Shown here: positions 9,188-17,334 of the stretch, one piece after another
How the letters are laid out: every line of letters begins with the position of its first letter
How positions within the stretch are numbered: the first letter of the stretch is position 1
Source: Mycolicibacterium hippocampi
GTDB lineage: Bacteria > Actinomycetota > Actinomycetes > Mycobacteriales > Mycobacteriaceae
Direction: 5' to 3'
Assembly: GCF_010723735.1 (NCBI RefSeq)
Contig: NZ_BLLB01000002.1
Location: forward strand, 4,216,001 to 4,280,000
Length of the DNA: 64,000 bases
Program-made: the position numbers and the translations under genes
Notes under the pieces: generated by a model
Told to the model about the DNA's origin: nothing
What the model saw: the letters and a program-made list of their open reading frames with translations, nothing else
Database searches by the model: none

Positions 9188-11182
9188 TCAGCCGGCCTGG
9201 AGGGTGAGCGGGGCACCCGGATCCGCTGACAGCGGGACGTTCTCCCGTTGCAGCAACCAGGACGCGATCTCGTGGAACAGCGGGGCACCCGACGATCCGG
9301 GCGAGCCGTCGGCGGCCCGGTGCGGTGCGTCGAGCATCACTCCGACCACGTAGCGCGGGTCGTCGGCCGGCGCCATCCCCGCGAAGGTGATCCAGTAGAC
9401 GTCGTCGTAGTAGCAGCCGCAGCCCGGGTTGATCTGCTGGGCGGTGCCGGTCTTGCCGGCGATCTGGTACCCCTCGACCGCGGCCTGCGGGCCGGTCCCC
9501 TGCTGCACGCCGCGCGGGTCGCGCTGCACGACCGAACGGAACATGTCGCGCACGGTGCGGGCGGTCTCCGCCGACACCACCCGCACCCCTTCGGGCCTGG
9601 GCTCCTCGGTGCGGGTGCCGTCGGCGGCGACGGTGGCCTTGACGACCCGCGGCGGGACGCGAACACCGTCGTTGGCGATGGCCTGGTACATCCCCGTCAT
9701 CTGCAGCAGGGTCATCGAAAGGCCCTGGCCGATGGGCAGGTTGGAGAAGGTGCTGCCGGACCACTGGTCGATCGGGGGAACCAGGCCGGCGCTCTCACCG
9801 GGCAGGCCGACGTCGGTGCGCTGGCCCAGGCCGAACTTGCGCAGCATGTCCGCGTAGCGCTCCGGCCCGATGCGCTGGGCGAGCATCAGCGTGCCGACGT
9901 TCGAGGATTTTCCGAAGACCCCGGTGGTGGTGTACGGCATCACCCCGTGCTCCCACGCGTCGCCGACCGTGACCCCGCCCATGTTGATCGACCCGGGCAC
10001 CTGCAGCACCTCGTCGGGGTTGGACAGCCCGAACTCGATCACCGAAGCCGCGGTGACGATCTTGTTCACCGAACCCGGTTCGAACGGTGACGACACCGAC
10101 AGGTTGCCCAACTCACGTTCCTGCTGACGGCTGAGCTCCTGGGAGGGGTCGAAGGTGTTGTCGTTCGACATGGCCAGTACTTCACCGGTTTTCGCGTCCA
10201 GGACGACGGCCGAGGCGTTCTTCGCGCCGGACCGGTCCTTGGCCAGTTGCACCTGCTGCTGCACGTAGAACTGGATGTCGTCGTCGATGGTCAGCATCAC
10301 GTTGGACCCGTTCACCGCGTCGTGGCGGTTGCGGTAGCTGCCCGGGATGACCACACCGTCCGAGCCGCGGTCGTAGGTGACCGAGCCATCGGTGCCGGCC
10401 AGGACCGAGTCCAGCGAATCCTCCAGGCCGAGCAGACCGTGCCCGTCCCAGTCGATCCCCCCGACGATGTTGGCCGCCAGCACCCCGCCCGGATACTGGC
10501 GCAGGTCCTGACGCTCCGAGCCGACCTCGGGGAACTCGCTGGTGATCGCTTGGGCGATCGCGGGGTCGACGGCACGGGCGAGGTAGACGAAGGTCTCGTT
10601 GCTGCGCAACTTCTTGAGCACGGTGGCACTGTCCGGCTTGTTCCCCAGCCGGGAAGCCACCTCGGCAGCGATGTCGCGCAGCCGCGCGTCCGGATCGGGG
10701 GCCTGCGAGCCTTGCTCCTGCGCCTTCTGCGCCGCTTCCGCCAACTCCTTGCGCACCTTGACCGGTTGGAACGTCAACGCGCGGGCTTCGATGGTGAACG
10801 CCAGCTTGTCGTTGTTGCGGTCGACGATCGCGCCGCGCAGCGCCGCGTCGATGTCTGTCACCTTCAACTGGCCCGCGGCCTCGGCGCGCAGGCCCTCGGC
10901 GCGCGGTACCTGCAGGGTGAACAACTGGGCCGCCGCCACGACCAGCAGCAGGAAGATCGCCGCGTTGCCGGCACGGTGCCGGAACACGAACGATGCACTG
11001 CGCAGGCCGTTCTGGGGTGCCGCCTGCCGGGAGCGCCGCGATCTGGCCGAGCGTTCCTGGCTGGGCGGTGTGTTCGGCGGTGTCTTCGGCGGTGTCTTCG
11101 CTGTCCTGGCGGCGGTACCTGCCGATCGTGCGGGCTTGGCCGACTTTGCGGTGTGATTCCGCCGACCCGACTCGCGGGTCAT
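9188..11182 (-). CDS. pbpB: Septal transpeptidase PbpB (FtsI/PBP3 class)
   Basis: Class B penicillin-binding protein that cross-links septal peptidoglycan, partner of FtsW. 664 residues from ATG 11182: a basic, Ala/Thr/Pro-rich cytoplasmic tail, one transmembrane segment around residues 68-90 (AAIFLLLVVAAAQLFTL), a dimerisation/PASTA-free pedestal, then the transpeptidase domain. Active-site motifs in order: SxxK in GSVNK near residue 370, SxN in KSSNVG near 426, and KTG in GKTGTAQQ near 577. The start overlaps the ftsL stop by four bases. The tail contains a TPPKTPPNTPP repeat. The C-terminus ends soon after the transpeptidase fold, as is usual. Confidence 0.96.
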   Translation of the reverse strand: MTRESGRRNHTAKSAKPARSAGTAARTAKTPPKTPPNTPPSQERSARSRRSRQAAPQNGLRSASFVFRHRAGNAAIFLLLVVAAAQLFTLQVPRAEGLRAEAAGQLKVTDIDAALRGAIVDRNNDKLAFTIEARALTFQPVKVRKELAEAAQKAQEQGSQAPDPDARLRDIAAEVASRLGNKPDSATVLKKLRSNETFVYLARAVDPAIAQAITSEFPEVGSERQDLRQYPGGVLAANIVGGIDWDGHGLLGLEDSLDSVLAGTDGSVTYDRGSDGVVIPGSYRNRHDAVNGSNVMLTIDDDIQFYVQQQVQLAKDRSGAKNASAVVLDAKTGEVLAMSNDNTFDPSQELSRQQERELGNLSVSSPFEPGSVNKIVTAASVIEFGLSNPDEVLQVPGSINMGGVTVGDAWEHGVMPYTTTGVFGKSSNVGTLMLAQRIGPERYADMLRKFGLGQRTDVGLPGESAGLVPPIDQWSGSTFSNLPIGQGLSMTLLQMTGMYQAIANDGVRVPPRVVKATVAADGTRTEEPRPEGVRVVSAETARTVRDMFRSVVQRDPRGVQQGTGPQAAVEGYQIAGKTGTAQQINPGCGCYYDDVYWITFAGMAPADDPRYVVGVMLDAPHRAADGSPGSSGAPLFHEIASWLLQRENVPLSADPGAPLTLQAG

Positions 11183-12303
11183 GCGGGCGGTCCCGGTATC
11201 GGCGCGACGGGAGCGAACTGCTCAGTGCCCACCGGGGCGCCGGGCTGGGTGGCCGCGCCCGGCTGCTGGTGCAGCGGACCGGCTCCCAGCGGCGCGGCCG
11301 GCTGGTCCGCCGGTGGCGCCATCCCGGCGACCGGTGCCGCGGGCGGCAACGCCGGCATGGGCCCGGGCAACTGCCCGGACACGGAGTGCGGGACCTCGAC
11401 ACCCGGCCCCACCTCCAGCGGAACCCCGGGCGTGGCGGGCAGTGCCCCGGGCACGCCGGGCACGCCGGGCACTGCGGCAGCACCCGGGACAGCGGCGGCA
11501 CCCGGGACAGCGGCAGCACCCGGGACAGCGGCAGCACCCGGGACTGCGGCGGCACCCGGGACAGCGCTGGGGATCCGCACCGGCACCTCGAGCGGTTCGA
11601 CGACCCGCCGCGCGGGCGTCGGCGGGACCGGATCGGGCAGCGGGGTGTTCAGCGGTGGCGGCGGCACCCCTTCGGCGGGCTTGGGTGTGCCGACCACGAC
11701 CCAGTTGCCCGCAGGATCCTGCACGAGGTGCGCGGTGTCCCGCGACGGGATCATGCCCAGTTCCCGCGCGGCCTCGGCCAGCGCCGGGGCGGCCTGGGCC
11801 TCGAGGACGTCGCGCTCCAGGGCCTCTTTCTGCTGCATCAGGGCCTGGTTGACCTGGCGGGCGTTGCCGAGCTGATAGGAGCGCTCGGCGGCGTCGGTGG
11901 ACAGCCACAGCGTCACCCCCAGCCCGGTGCCCAGGGCGGCGATGATCAGCACGACGAACGGGACCCGCGCGACCAGCGTGCGCGGGTGGAGGTCGATCGA
12001 GGCGAGCCGGACCAGGATCCGCTCCCGCAGCGGGGTGCGAACGACCTTCGGTGCCTTGGCCTTGCGGGCTTTGGAGCGCGCCTTGGCCTGGCTGGCGTTC
12101 TTCGGCCGGGCCGGGTTGGTCGCCGGACGCTGCATCGGGCTGGTCTGCGGCGCCGAACGCTGCGGTCGGACCTCACGCGTCGGCTTGCGCCTGCGCGGGG
12201 GGGCGTCGGCCATCCGTTTCGTCTCGCGCGCCGACCCGCGGGCGCCCCGCTTGTCGGTCTTCTTCTTCGACGCGGTGCCGCGTCCAGGCCGCTTTTCCTT
12301 CAT
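11179..12303 (-). CDS. ftsL: FtsL-like divisome protein with Pro/Ala repeat tail
   Basis: Position between rsmH and pbpB and topology identify the mycobacterial FtsL (Rv2164c-type) bitopic division protein, which bridges cytoplasmic and periplasmic divisome parts. 374 residues. Seen: a Lys/Arg-rich cytoplasmic region (residues 1-110), one transmembrane segment (about 114-134), a short coiled-coil-like stretch (residues 140-185, heptad Leu/Ala with many Gln/Glu), then a Pro/Ala-rich periplasmic tail of about 190 residues. The tail holds five VPGAAA-type hexapeptide repeats encoded by 18-bp DNA repeats. Overlaps rsmH and pbpB by four bases each. The coiled coil is the FtsL-like part; the tail is low complexity and of unknown role. 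Confidence 0.88.
   Translation of the reverse strand: MKEKRPGRGTASKKKTDKRGARGSARETKRMADAPPRRRKPTREVRPQRSAPQTSPMQRPATNPARPKNASQAKARSKARKAKAPKVVRTPLRERILVRLASIDLHPRTLVARVPFVVLIIAALGTGLGVTLWLSTDAAERSYQLGNARQVNQALMQQKEALERDVLEAQAAPALAEAARELGMIPSRDTAHLVQDPAGNWVVVGTPKPAEGVPPPPLNTPLPDPVPPTPARRVVEPLEVPVRIPSAVPGAAAVPGAAAVPGAAAVPGAAAVPGAAAVPGVPGVPGALPATPGVPLEVGPGVEVPHSVSGQLPGPMPALPPAAPVAGMAPPADQPAAPLGAGPLHQQPGAATQPGAPVGTEQFAPVAPIPGPPA
11471..11560 (-). repeat. Five-unit 18-bp coding minisatellite in ftsL
   Basis: Five consecutive 18-bp units (11471, 11489, 11507, 11525, 11543), each ending in CACCCGGG on the plus strand and differing at only one or two positions. Read on the minus strand they encode the hexapeptide VPGAAA in the periplasmic tail. 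The unit is a multiple of three, so copy-number change would not break the frame. Confidence 0.9.
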
Positions 12304-13442
12304 CGCTCCTGCTTTCCCCCCACTCGTTGCAGCGCACGCAGCCGAACCGGGGCGCTTCGCGGATTACGTTCTGTCTCGTCGGACCCGGCACGTTCGGCGC
12401 CGCGCGTCAGCGTGACGAATTCGGGCTCGTACCCGGGCAGTTCGACCGGGAGCCCGGGTGGTGTGCGCGACGCGGTCGCAGCGGCGAACTCGGTCTTGAC
12501 GATGCGGTCCTCCAGCGACTGGTAGGCCATCACGACGATGCGGCCCCCCGGGCGCAGCGCCGCCATCGCCGCGGGCACCGCTTCGCGCAGGGACTCCAGC
12601 TCGGCATTGACCGCGATGCGCAGCGCCTGGAACGTGCGCTTGGCCGGGTGCCCTCCGGTGCGGCGCGCCGGGGCCGGGATCGCCTGATAGAGCAGCTCGA
12701 CCAGTTCCCCGGTCCTGGAGAACGGGGTGACGGCGCGGCGCCGCACGATGTGCCGGGCGATGCGGCCGGCGAAGCGCTCCTCGCCGAACTCGCGGAGCAG
12801 TCGCGTCAGCGCCTTCTCGTCGAACGTGTTGAGGATGTCGGCCGCCGTCAGGTCGGCTTCCGAATCCATTCGCATGTCCAACGGCGCGTCCGTCGAGTAC
12901 GAGAAGCCGCGCTCGGGGCGGTCGAGCTGCATCGACGACACGCCGAGGTCGAACAGGATCCCGTCGACGCCGCGGTCTCCGACCGCGTCGCCGATGACGG
13001 CGGCCATGCCGTCGTAGCGGGTGTGGACCAGCGTCACCCGGTCGGTGAACGGCGCGAGGCGTTCACCGGCGAGCAGCAGCGCGTCGGGGTCGCGGTCCAG
13101 GCCGATCAACCGCAGGGCGGCGAACTCGGTGAGGAACCGTTCGGCGTGACCTCCGGCGCCGAGGGTGGCGTCGACCAGCGTGGCGCCGGTGCCGTCGGAA
13201 CCGATCCGGGTCAGCGCGGGGCCGAGCAACTCGACGCACCGGTCGAGCAACACCGGGATATGGGGCTCGTCATCCACCATCGCAGCACCCTGTGGGGTTG
13301 GAGCGGCCCCTGCAGTGAGGTCCCTGCCCGATTGCGCGAACCTGACGTCGGGGAAGTACGTCAGGGCCGGGTCGGGCAGAGGCCACACTGCACGGGCCTG
13401 CGGGCCAGTGGCCAGATCAGAGAATGTCGCCGAGTGCTTCAT
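12300..13442 (-). CDS. rsmH: 16S rRNA (cytosine1402-N4)-methyltransferase RsmH (MraW)
   Basis: SAM-dependent methyltransferase acting on 16S rRNA C1402, conserved as the second dcw gene. 380 residues from ATG 13442. Seen: the SAM-binding loop LVDATLGAGGHAE (residues about 89-101), LIGLDRDPDAL, the family signature ILFDLGVSSMQLD, and GGHPAKRTFQALRIAVN. The N-terminus carries about 55 residues before the conserved HIPVLL start of the fold, as M. tuberculosis MraW does, so the long start is kept although it overlaps the end of mraZ by 26 bases. A shorter ATG (MVDDEPHIPVLL) at residue 55 is the alternative. Confidence 0.93.
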   Translation of the reverse strand: MKHSATFSDLATGPQARAVWPLPDPALTYFPDVRFAQSGRDLTAGAAPTPQGAAMVDDEPHIPVLLDRCVELLGPALTRIGSDGTGATLVDATLGAGGHAERFLTEFAALRLIGLDRDPDALLLAGERLAPFTDRVTLVHTRYDGMAAVIGDAVGDRGVDGILFDLGVSSMQLDRPERGFSYSTDAPLDMRMDSEADLTAADILNTFDEKALTRLLREFGEERFAGRIARHIVRRRAVTPFSRTGELVELLYQAIPAPARRTGGHPAKRTFQALRIAVNAELESLREAVPAAMAALRPGGRIVVMAYQSLEDRIVKTEFAAATASRTPPGLPVELPGYEPEFVTLTRGAERAGSDETERNPRSAPVRLRALQRVGGKQER

Positions 13443-13851
13443 CGCTGGCCGCGGAGAAGTTCTCTTCGTGAAGTTCCTGGTAGTCGTGCCATGCCTGGGC
13501 GTCCCAGATCTCCAGGAACCCGATCGAACCGGTCACCACGCAGTCCTTGGAGAGGTTTGCGTAGCGGCGGTGTTCTGCGGAGAGCGTGATGCGGCCTTGG
13601 GCATCGGGGTACTGCTCGTCGGTGCTGGCGGCCAAGTTACGCAGGTAGGCACGTGCCTGCGGGTTGCCCCGCTTGGCCTTGCCGGAGATGTCGGCGACCA
13701 TCGCCTCGAACTCCGCACGCGGGTGGACAGCCAGGCTGTGATCTTGGCTCTTGGTGACCATCAACCCTCCTGCCAGTGCTTCTCGGAACTTGGCGGGCAA
13801 CGTCAGTCGCCCCTTGTCGTCGAGCCGTGGTGTGTAGGTGCCGAAGAACAT
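13417..13851 (-). CDS. mraZ: Transcriptional regulator MraZ
   Basis: AbrB-like double-repeat DNA-binding protein that opens the dcw operon and represses it from operator repeats upstream. 144 residues, matching the family. Seen: two tandem beta-hairpin domains, MFFGTYTPRLDDKGRLTLPAKFR and, about 75 residues later, DAQGRITLSAEHRRYA, each with the DxxGRxxLP/S-type core. ATG 13851 was chosen because MFFG is the conserved N-terminus and GAGGTGG sits just upstream; the frame is open 29 codons further but that would extend into the operator. Likely autoregulated through the GTGG repeats at 13915-13938. Confidence 0.95.
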   Translation of the reverse strand: MFFGTYTPRLDDKGRLTLPAKFREALAGGLMVTKSQDHSLAVHPRAEFEAMVADISGKAKRGNPQARAYLRNLAASTDEQYPDAQGRITLSAEHRRYANLSKDCVVTGSIGFLEIWDAQAWHDYQELHEENFSAASDEALGDIL

Positions 13852-13914
13852 CTCGCCACCTCGCAGACCTCGCTCGAGTCTCGCCCAACGGAACCCCGGT
13901 CGCTCCGTTGTCCG

Positions 13915-13979
13915 CCACTTTACCCCACAATCCCCCACTTTGCGCCAAATCTCGCCCTGCGTTTCCCTCGATCCCCCAC
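13915..13979 (-). promoter_or_regulatory. MraZ operator repeats upstream of the dcw operon
   Basis: On the minus strand three GTGG-initiated repeats start at 13938 (GTGGGGG), 13928 (GTGGGG) and 13918 (GTGG), exactly 10 bp apart, followed by a separate GTGGGGG at 13979-13973, 41 bp further upstream. MraZ proteins are known to bind direct TGGG-type repeats with 10-bp periodicity in front of mraZ. The array lies 64-87 bases before the mraZ start. No clear -10/-35 pair could be fixed in the 300-base interval 13852-14151, which otherwise holds only the DUF3040 terminator. Confidence 0.8.
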
Positions 13980-14102
13980 GATCCAGCCGCGTTCCACGAG
14001 ACGGTGCGCACCAACCACTGGGTCACCGCCGTTCGGAGAGCACAAAGACGCAGCTCACAGCACCACAGGCGGCCCGGGGGATCCGGTGGGGTGCAGTGGG
14101 GC

Positions 14103-14136
14103 AAAAAAGAAGGGGCAGCCCTACCGGGCTGCCCCT
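14103..14136 (-). terminator. Rho-independent terminator of the DUF3040 gene
   Basis: A perfect 11-bp stem (14111-14121 with 14126-14136) closed by a four-base loop, followed in minus-strand direction by TTCTTTTTT. It lies 15 bases after the stop of the minus-strand gene ending at 14152 and separates it from the dcw operon downstream. This is the only classical terminator with a strong T-tract in the window. Confidence 0.92.
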
Positions 14137-14151
14137 GACTCGGAGAGAGGT

Positions 14152-14550
14152 CTACTCGTCGAAGCGCCGGCGGAACCGGTCTTCCATGCGGCTGGTGAAC
14201 GAACCGCCACCCTTCGCCCGCTTCTGCCGGGGGGCCGCGGTGTCGGTGGGCGCTGCACTCTTTCCGCCGGAACGCGGACCGGTGATCGCAAAGACCACTC
14301 CACCGAACATGATGATGAAGCCGAACACCGACAGGATCGGGAAGCTTCCGATCATGGTGGCCTTGAACGCCACACCCGAAACGAGCATCGCCAGCCCGGC
14401 CACGAAGAGCGCCGCGCCCTGCAGGCGGCGGCGTGTCGAAGGCGTCCGCAGAGTTCCACCACGAACGCTTGACGCGAACTTGGGGTCCTCGGCATAAAGC
14501 GCGCTCTCGATCTGGTCGAGCATGCGCTGCTCATGATCGGAGAGTGGCAT
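14152..14550 (-). CDS. DUF3040 membrane protein (Rv2169c-type)
   Basis: Small actinobacterial membrane protein of unknown function. 132 residues from ATG 14550. Seen: an N-terminal MPLSDHEQRMLDQIE amphipathic helix typical of DUF3040, two transmembrane segments (about residues 46-65 and 70-92), and a basic, disordered C-terminal tail. ATG 14550 is chosen over the longer frame (to 14619) because a strong GGGAGG ribosome-binding site lies just upstream and the DUF3040 motif starts here. It has its own terminator and is monocistronic. Confidence 0.88.
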   Translation of the reverse strand: MPLSDHEQRMLDQIESALYAEDPKFASSVRGGTLRTPSTRRRLQGAALFVAGLAMLVSGVAFKATMIGSFPILSVFGFIIMFGGVVFAITGPRSGGKSAAPTDTAAPRQKRAKGGGSFTSRMEDRFRRRFDE

Positions 14551-14766
14551 TCGTCCCTCCCTTTGCCGTGGGGGCGTCGCTGTCGTTCGAAAGTGGAGTG
14601 TGCGCGTGTGTCCGCGCACTTAACAGTAATGATACGAGGTGAATCTGACCCGTACCACCTTGTTCGTGGGCCGATTCTATGACGTGCACCGCCGCTGGGA
14701 CCCAGCACCTCGCTCACCGGATAATGGTGGCGGCCCCACATTTCACCCACCGGGAGGTACAGATCG
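14551..14766. promoter_or_regulatory. Divergent promoter region, DUF3040 gene / GNAT gene
   Basis: 216-base divergent interval. On the minus strand a -10-like TATCAT lies at 14634-14629, about 80 bases before the DUF3040 start. On the plus strand GATAAT at 14720-14725 matches the SigA -10 consensus at five of six positions, 41 bases before the acetyltransferase start. Neither has a good -35 at 17 bp. No operator palindrome was noticed. Confidence 0.35.
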
Positions 14767-15372
14767 TTGGCGACGACCCTCATCGATCTGTCGCCGAGCG
14801 ACATGGCGCATCGGCTCAGCGACGCGCTGGCGGTGTACGTCGACGCCATGCGGTACCCCCGGGGCACCGAGGACCAGCGGGCGTCGATGTGGCTCGAACA
14901 CACCCGCAGGCGGGGCTGGAAGGCCGTCGCTGCTATCGATGACTCCGCGGCCATCGACGACACCGAGGGCGCCGAGACGGGCGCACCCACCGCGGCGCCG
15001 ATGATCGGCGTCGCCTACGGCTACTGCGGCGCGCCAGACCAGTGGTGGCAGCAGCAGGTCGTCGCCGGGCTGCGCCGCAACGGCGCCGACCAGACGGACA
15101 TCGCCGAGCTGATGACCAGCTATTTCGAGCTGACCGAGCTCCACATCCACCCACGCGCCCAGGGCCGCGGGCTCGGCGAGGCGCTCATCCGGCGGCTGCT
15201 CGACAACCGCGGCGAGCAGCACGTCCTGCTGTCCACCCCGGAGATCAACGGAGAGGCCAACCGGGCATGGCGGCTGTACCGCCGTCTCGGCTTCACCGAC
15301 ATCATCCGCAGCTACCACTTCGCCGGTGACCCCCGGGCATTCGCGATCCTGGGTCGCTCGTTGCCGCTGTAG
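14767..15372 (+). CDS. GNAT-family N-acetyltransferase (Rv2170-type)
   Basis: Cytoplasmic acetyl-CoA-dependent acetyltransferase. 201 residues from TTG 14767, preceded by GGGAGGT nine bases upstream. Seen: the GNAT acetyl-CoA loop in HPRAQGRGLGEALI (residues about 127-140), preceded by the beta-strand LTELHIHP, and a late RLYRRLGFTD segment typical of GNAT motif B. Residues 65-80 form an Ala/Thr-rich loop. The M. tuberculosis counterpart Rv2170 was reported to acetylate isocitrate dehydrogenase; whether that substrate applies here is inference. The stop overlaps the first base of a possible GTG of the next frame, but lppM starts later. Confidence 0.88.
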   Translation: MATTLIDLSPSDMAHRLSDALAVYVDAMRYPRGTEDQRASMWLEHTRRRGWKAVAAIDDSAAIDDTEGAETGAPTAAPMIGVAYGYCGAPDQWWQQQVVAGLRRNGADQTDIAELMTSYFELTELHIHPRAQGRGLGEALIRRLLDNRGEQHVLLSTPEINGEANRAWRLYRRLGFTDIIRSYHFAGDPRAFAILGRSLPL

Positions 15373-15419
15373 TGCTCCACACCGGCGCCCCGAGGCGCCC
15401 CGTCTGGCACGATGACCAG

Positions 15420-16109
15420 GTGCCGACCCGTCACCGCACCCGCAAGCGCCTCCTCGCCTTGGTTTTGCTGCTGTTGGTGGCGGCCCCGTCGCTGATCGGG
15501 TGCGTGCGGATCCGGACGTCGCTCACGGTGTCCCCCGACGACCGGGTATCGGGCCAGATCGTCGCCGCGGCGAAGGCCCGCGACGGTGACGACAAGGGCC
15601 CGCAGCTGCTCAACAGCCTGCCGTTCGCGCAGAAGGTCGCCGTGTCCGAGTACAGCCGCGACGACTACGTCGGATCCCAGGCGGTGTTCTCCGACCTCAC
15701 GTTCGCCGAACTCCCCCAGCTGGCAAGCATGAACCGGGACGCCGCCGGTGTCGACATCTCGTTGCGGCGCGCCGGCGACCTGGTGATCCTGGAAGGCCGC
15801 GCCGACCTGACCTCACTCAGCGATGCGGAGGCCGACGTATCGCTGAGCGTGTCGTTTCCCGGCGAGGTGACCTCGACCAACGGTGACCAGATCGCCGCCG
15901 AGATCGTCGAATGGGAGCTGCAGCCCGGGGTGGTCAGCACGATGAACGCGCAGGCGCGCTACACCGACCCCAGCGCCCGGTCGTTCACCGGCGCCGCCAT
16001 CTGGCTCGGGGTGGCGTCGTTCGTCGTCGCCGGCATCATCGGGGCGCTGGCCTACACCAACCGGGACCGCTCGCCGCGCCCCGGGGAGCCTGCCGAGAAT
16101 GCGCAGTAG
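15420..16109 (+). CDS. lppM: Lipoprotein LppM
   Basis: Cell-envelope protein of 229 residues, counterpart of M. tuberculosis LppM (Rv2171). Seen: a twin-basic N-terminus followed by a hydrophobic signal segment and lipobox-like LIGC around residue 27, a beta-rich periplasmic domain, and a C-terminal transmembrane segment (IWLGVASFVVAGIIGALAY) with a short charged tail. GTG 15420 is chosen because it puts the signal peptide at the N-terminus; the frame runs 16 codons further up with no sense. Known LppM binds phosphatidylinositol mannosides and affects phagosome maturation; neighbouring mannolipid genes fit a role in envelope glycolipid handling. Confidence 0.85.
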   Translation: MPTRHRTRKRLLALVLLLLVAAPSLIGCVRIRTSLTVSPDDRVSGQIVAAAKARDGDDKGPQLLNSLPFAQKVAVSEYSRDDYVGSQAVFSDLTFAELPQLASMNRDAAGVDISLRRAGDLVILEGRADLTSLSDAEADVSLSVSFPGEVTSTNGDQIAAEIVEWELQPGVVSTMNAQARYTDPSARSFTGAAIWLGVASFVVAGIIGALAYTNRDRSPRPGEPAENAQ

Positions 16110-16201
16110 CTGCGCAGACCGCACCACGCCGGCAGCCTGACTTGCTACAACTGCATTCTCAGGCTCTACTCTGAAGACACTCGGGGCCCGACTGGGACGG
16201 A

Positions 16202-16231
16202 CTTGCGACGACATGGCTTGCGACGACATGG
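16202..16231 (+). repeat. Perfect 15-bp tandem duplication before idsA2
   Basis: Two identical 15-bp copies (16202-16216 and 16217-16231) of CTTGCGACGACATGG lie immediately before the gene. They create several in-frame TTG codons in the same frame as the enzyme, which extends the apparent reading frame to 16203; the real start is probably GTG 16251. Confidence 0.9.
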
Positions 16232-16250
16232 AAAGGGGCGCCCGCTGAGC

Positions 16251-17330
16251 GTGGACACTGCGGCACCGTCGGCCGTCGAACTGGCCGCAGCCGTCAACGA
16301 ACAACTGCGGGGCTACCTTCGTGATCGCCGCCGCGACGCCGCATACATCGGCACCGAGTACGCGGTGCTGACCGAGGCCGTCGAAGAGTTCGTGCTTCGC
16401 GGCGGCAAACGCCTGCGCCCGGCGTTCGCCTACTGGGGCTGGCGGGCGGTGGCGGGCACCGAGCCGGACCCCGGTGTGCTGCGCCTGTTCTCGGCGCTGG
16501 AACTGCTCCATGCCTGTGCCCTCGTGCACGACGACGTCATCGACGCCTCCGCCACCAGGCGCGGGTTGCCCACCGTGCACCGGATCTTCACCGAACGCCA
16601 CCGCGGCAACAACTGGCTCGGCTCCTCAGAGCAGTTCGGTCTGTCGGCGGCGATCCTCCTCGGCGACCTGGCCCTGGTCTGGGCCGACGACATCATCGCC
16701 GGTGCAGAGCTCGAGGTGGCCGCCCACCGCCGGGTACAGCGGGTGTGGGCGGCAATCCGCACGGAGGTGCTCGGGGGTCAGTACCTCGACATCGTCGCCG
16801 AATCGAGCGGTGCGGAGACGGTGGCCTCGGCGCTGACCGTGAACATCTACAAGACGGCCTCGTACACGATCTCGCGGCCGCTGCAGCTCGGCGCTGCGGC
16901 CGCTGCGGACTGCCCGGAGATCCTCGAGGCGTTCCATGAAGTGGGAACCAGCCTGGGGGTCGCGTTCCAGCTGCGCGACGACGTCCTCGGCGTATTCGGT
17001 GACCCCGCGGTCACCGGGAAGCCGTCCGGCGACGACCTGCGCTCCGGCAAGCGCACCGTGCTGCTGGCCGAGGCGATCGAGCTCGCCGAGAAGCACGACC
17101 CGCTTGCCGCCAAGCTGCTTCGCACCTCGGTGGGCACCGAGTTGTCCGACGCCCAGGTCAAGGAGGTCTGCCTGGCGATCGAGTCGGTGGGCGCGCTCGC
17201 GGCCGTCGAGGACCGGATCACCACGCTGACCCGCCGTGCGCTGGAGATCGTCAACGCCGCACCGATCGACGCCCGGGCCAAGGCCGGGCTCGCCGAACTC
17301 GCCGGATTGGCCGCGAACCGGACCGCCTAG
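16251..17330 (+). CDS. idsA2: Polyprenyl diphosphate synthase (IdsA2-type)
   Basis: Trans-prenyltransferase condensing isopentenyl diphosphate with allylic diphosphates. 359 residues from GTG 16251. Seen: first Asp-rich motif HDDVID (residues about 94-98), GGKRLRP substrate-binding motif near residue 51, GGQYLDI, and second Asp-rich motif LRDDVLGVFGD near residue 245. The residues upstream of the first Asp-rich motif (SALELLHACALVHDD) suggest a medium chain length such as geranylgeranyl or farnesyl, but length cannot be fixed by eye. GTG 16251 follows a GAAAGGGG element; the longer TTG start at 16203 lies inside a tandem duplication. The next gene, mptA, uses decaprenyl-phosphate-mannose, so prenyl supply may link them. 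Confidence 0.9.
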   Translation: MDTAAPSAVELAAAVNEQLRGYLRDRRRDAAYIGTEYAVLTEAVEEFVLRGGKRLRPAFAYWGWRAVAGTEPDPGVLRLFSALELLHACALVHDDVIDASATRRGLPTVHRIFTERHRGNNWLGSSEQFGLSAAILLGDLALVWADDIIAGAELEVAAHRRVQRVWAAIRTEVLGGQYLDIVAESSGAETVASALTVNIYKTASYTISRPLQLGAAAAADCPEILEAFHEVGTSLGVAFQLRDDVLGVFGDPAVTGKPSGDDLRSGKRTVLLAEAIELAEKHDPLAAKLLRTSVGTELSDAQVKEVCLAIESVGALAAVEDRITTLTRRALEIVNAAPIDARAKAGLAELAGLAANRTA

Positions 17331-17334
17331 GAGC

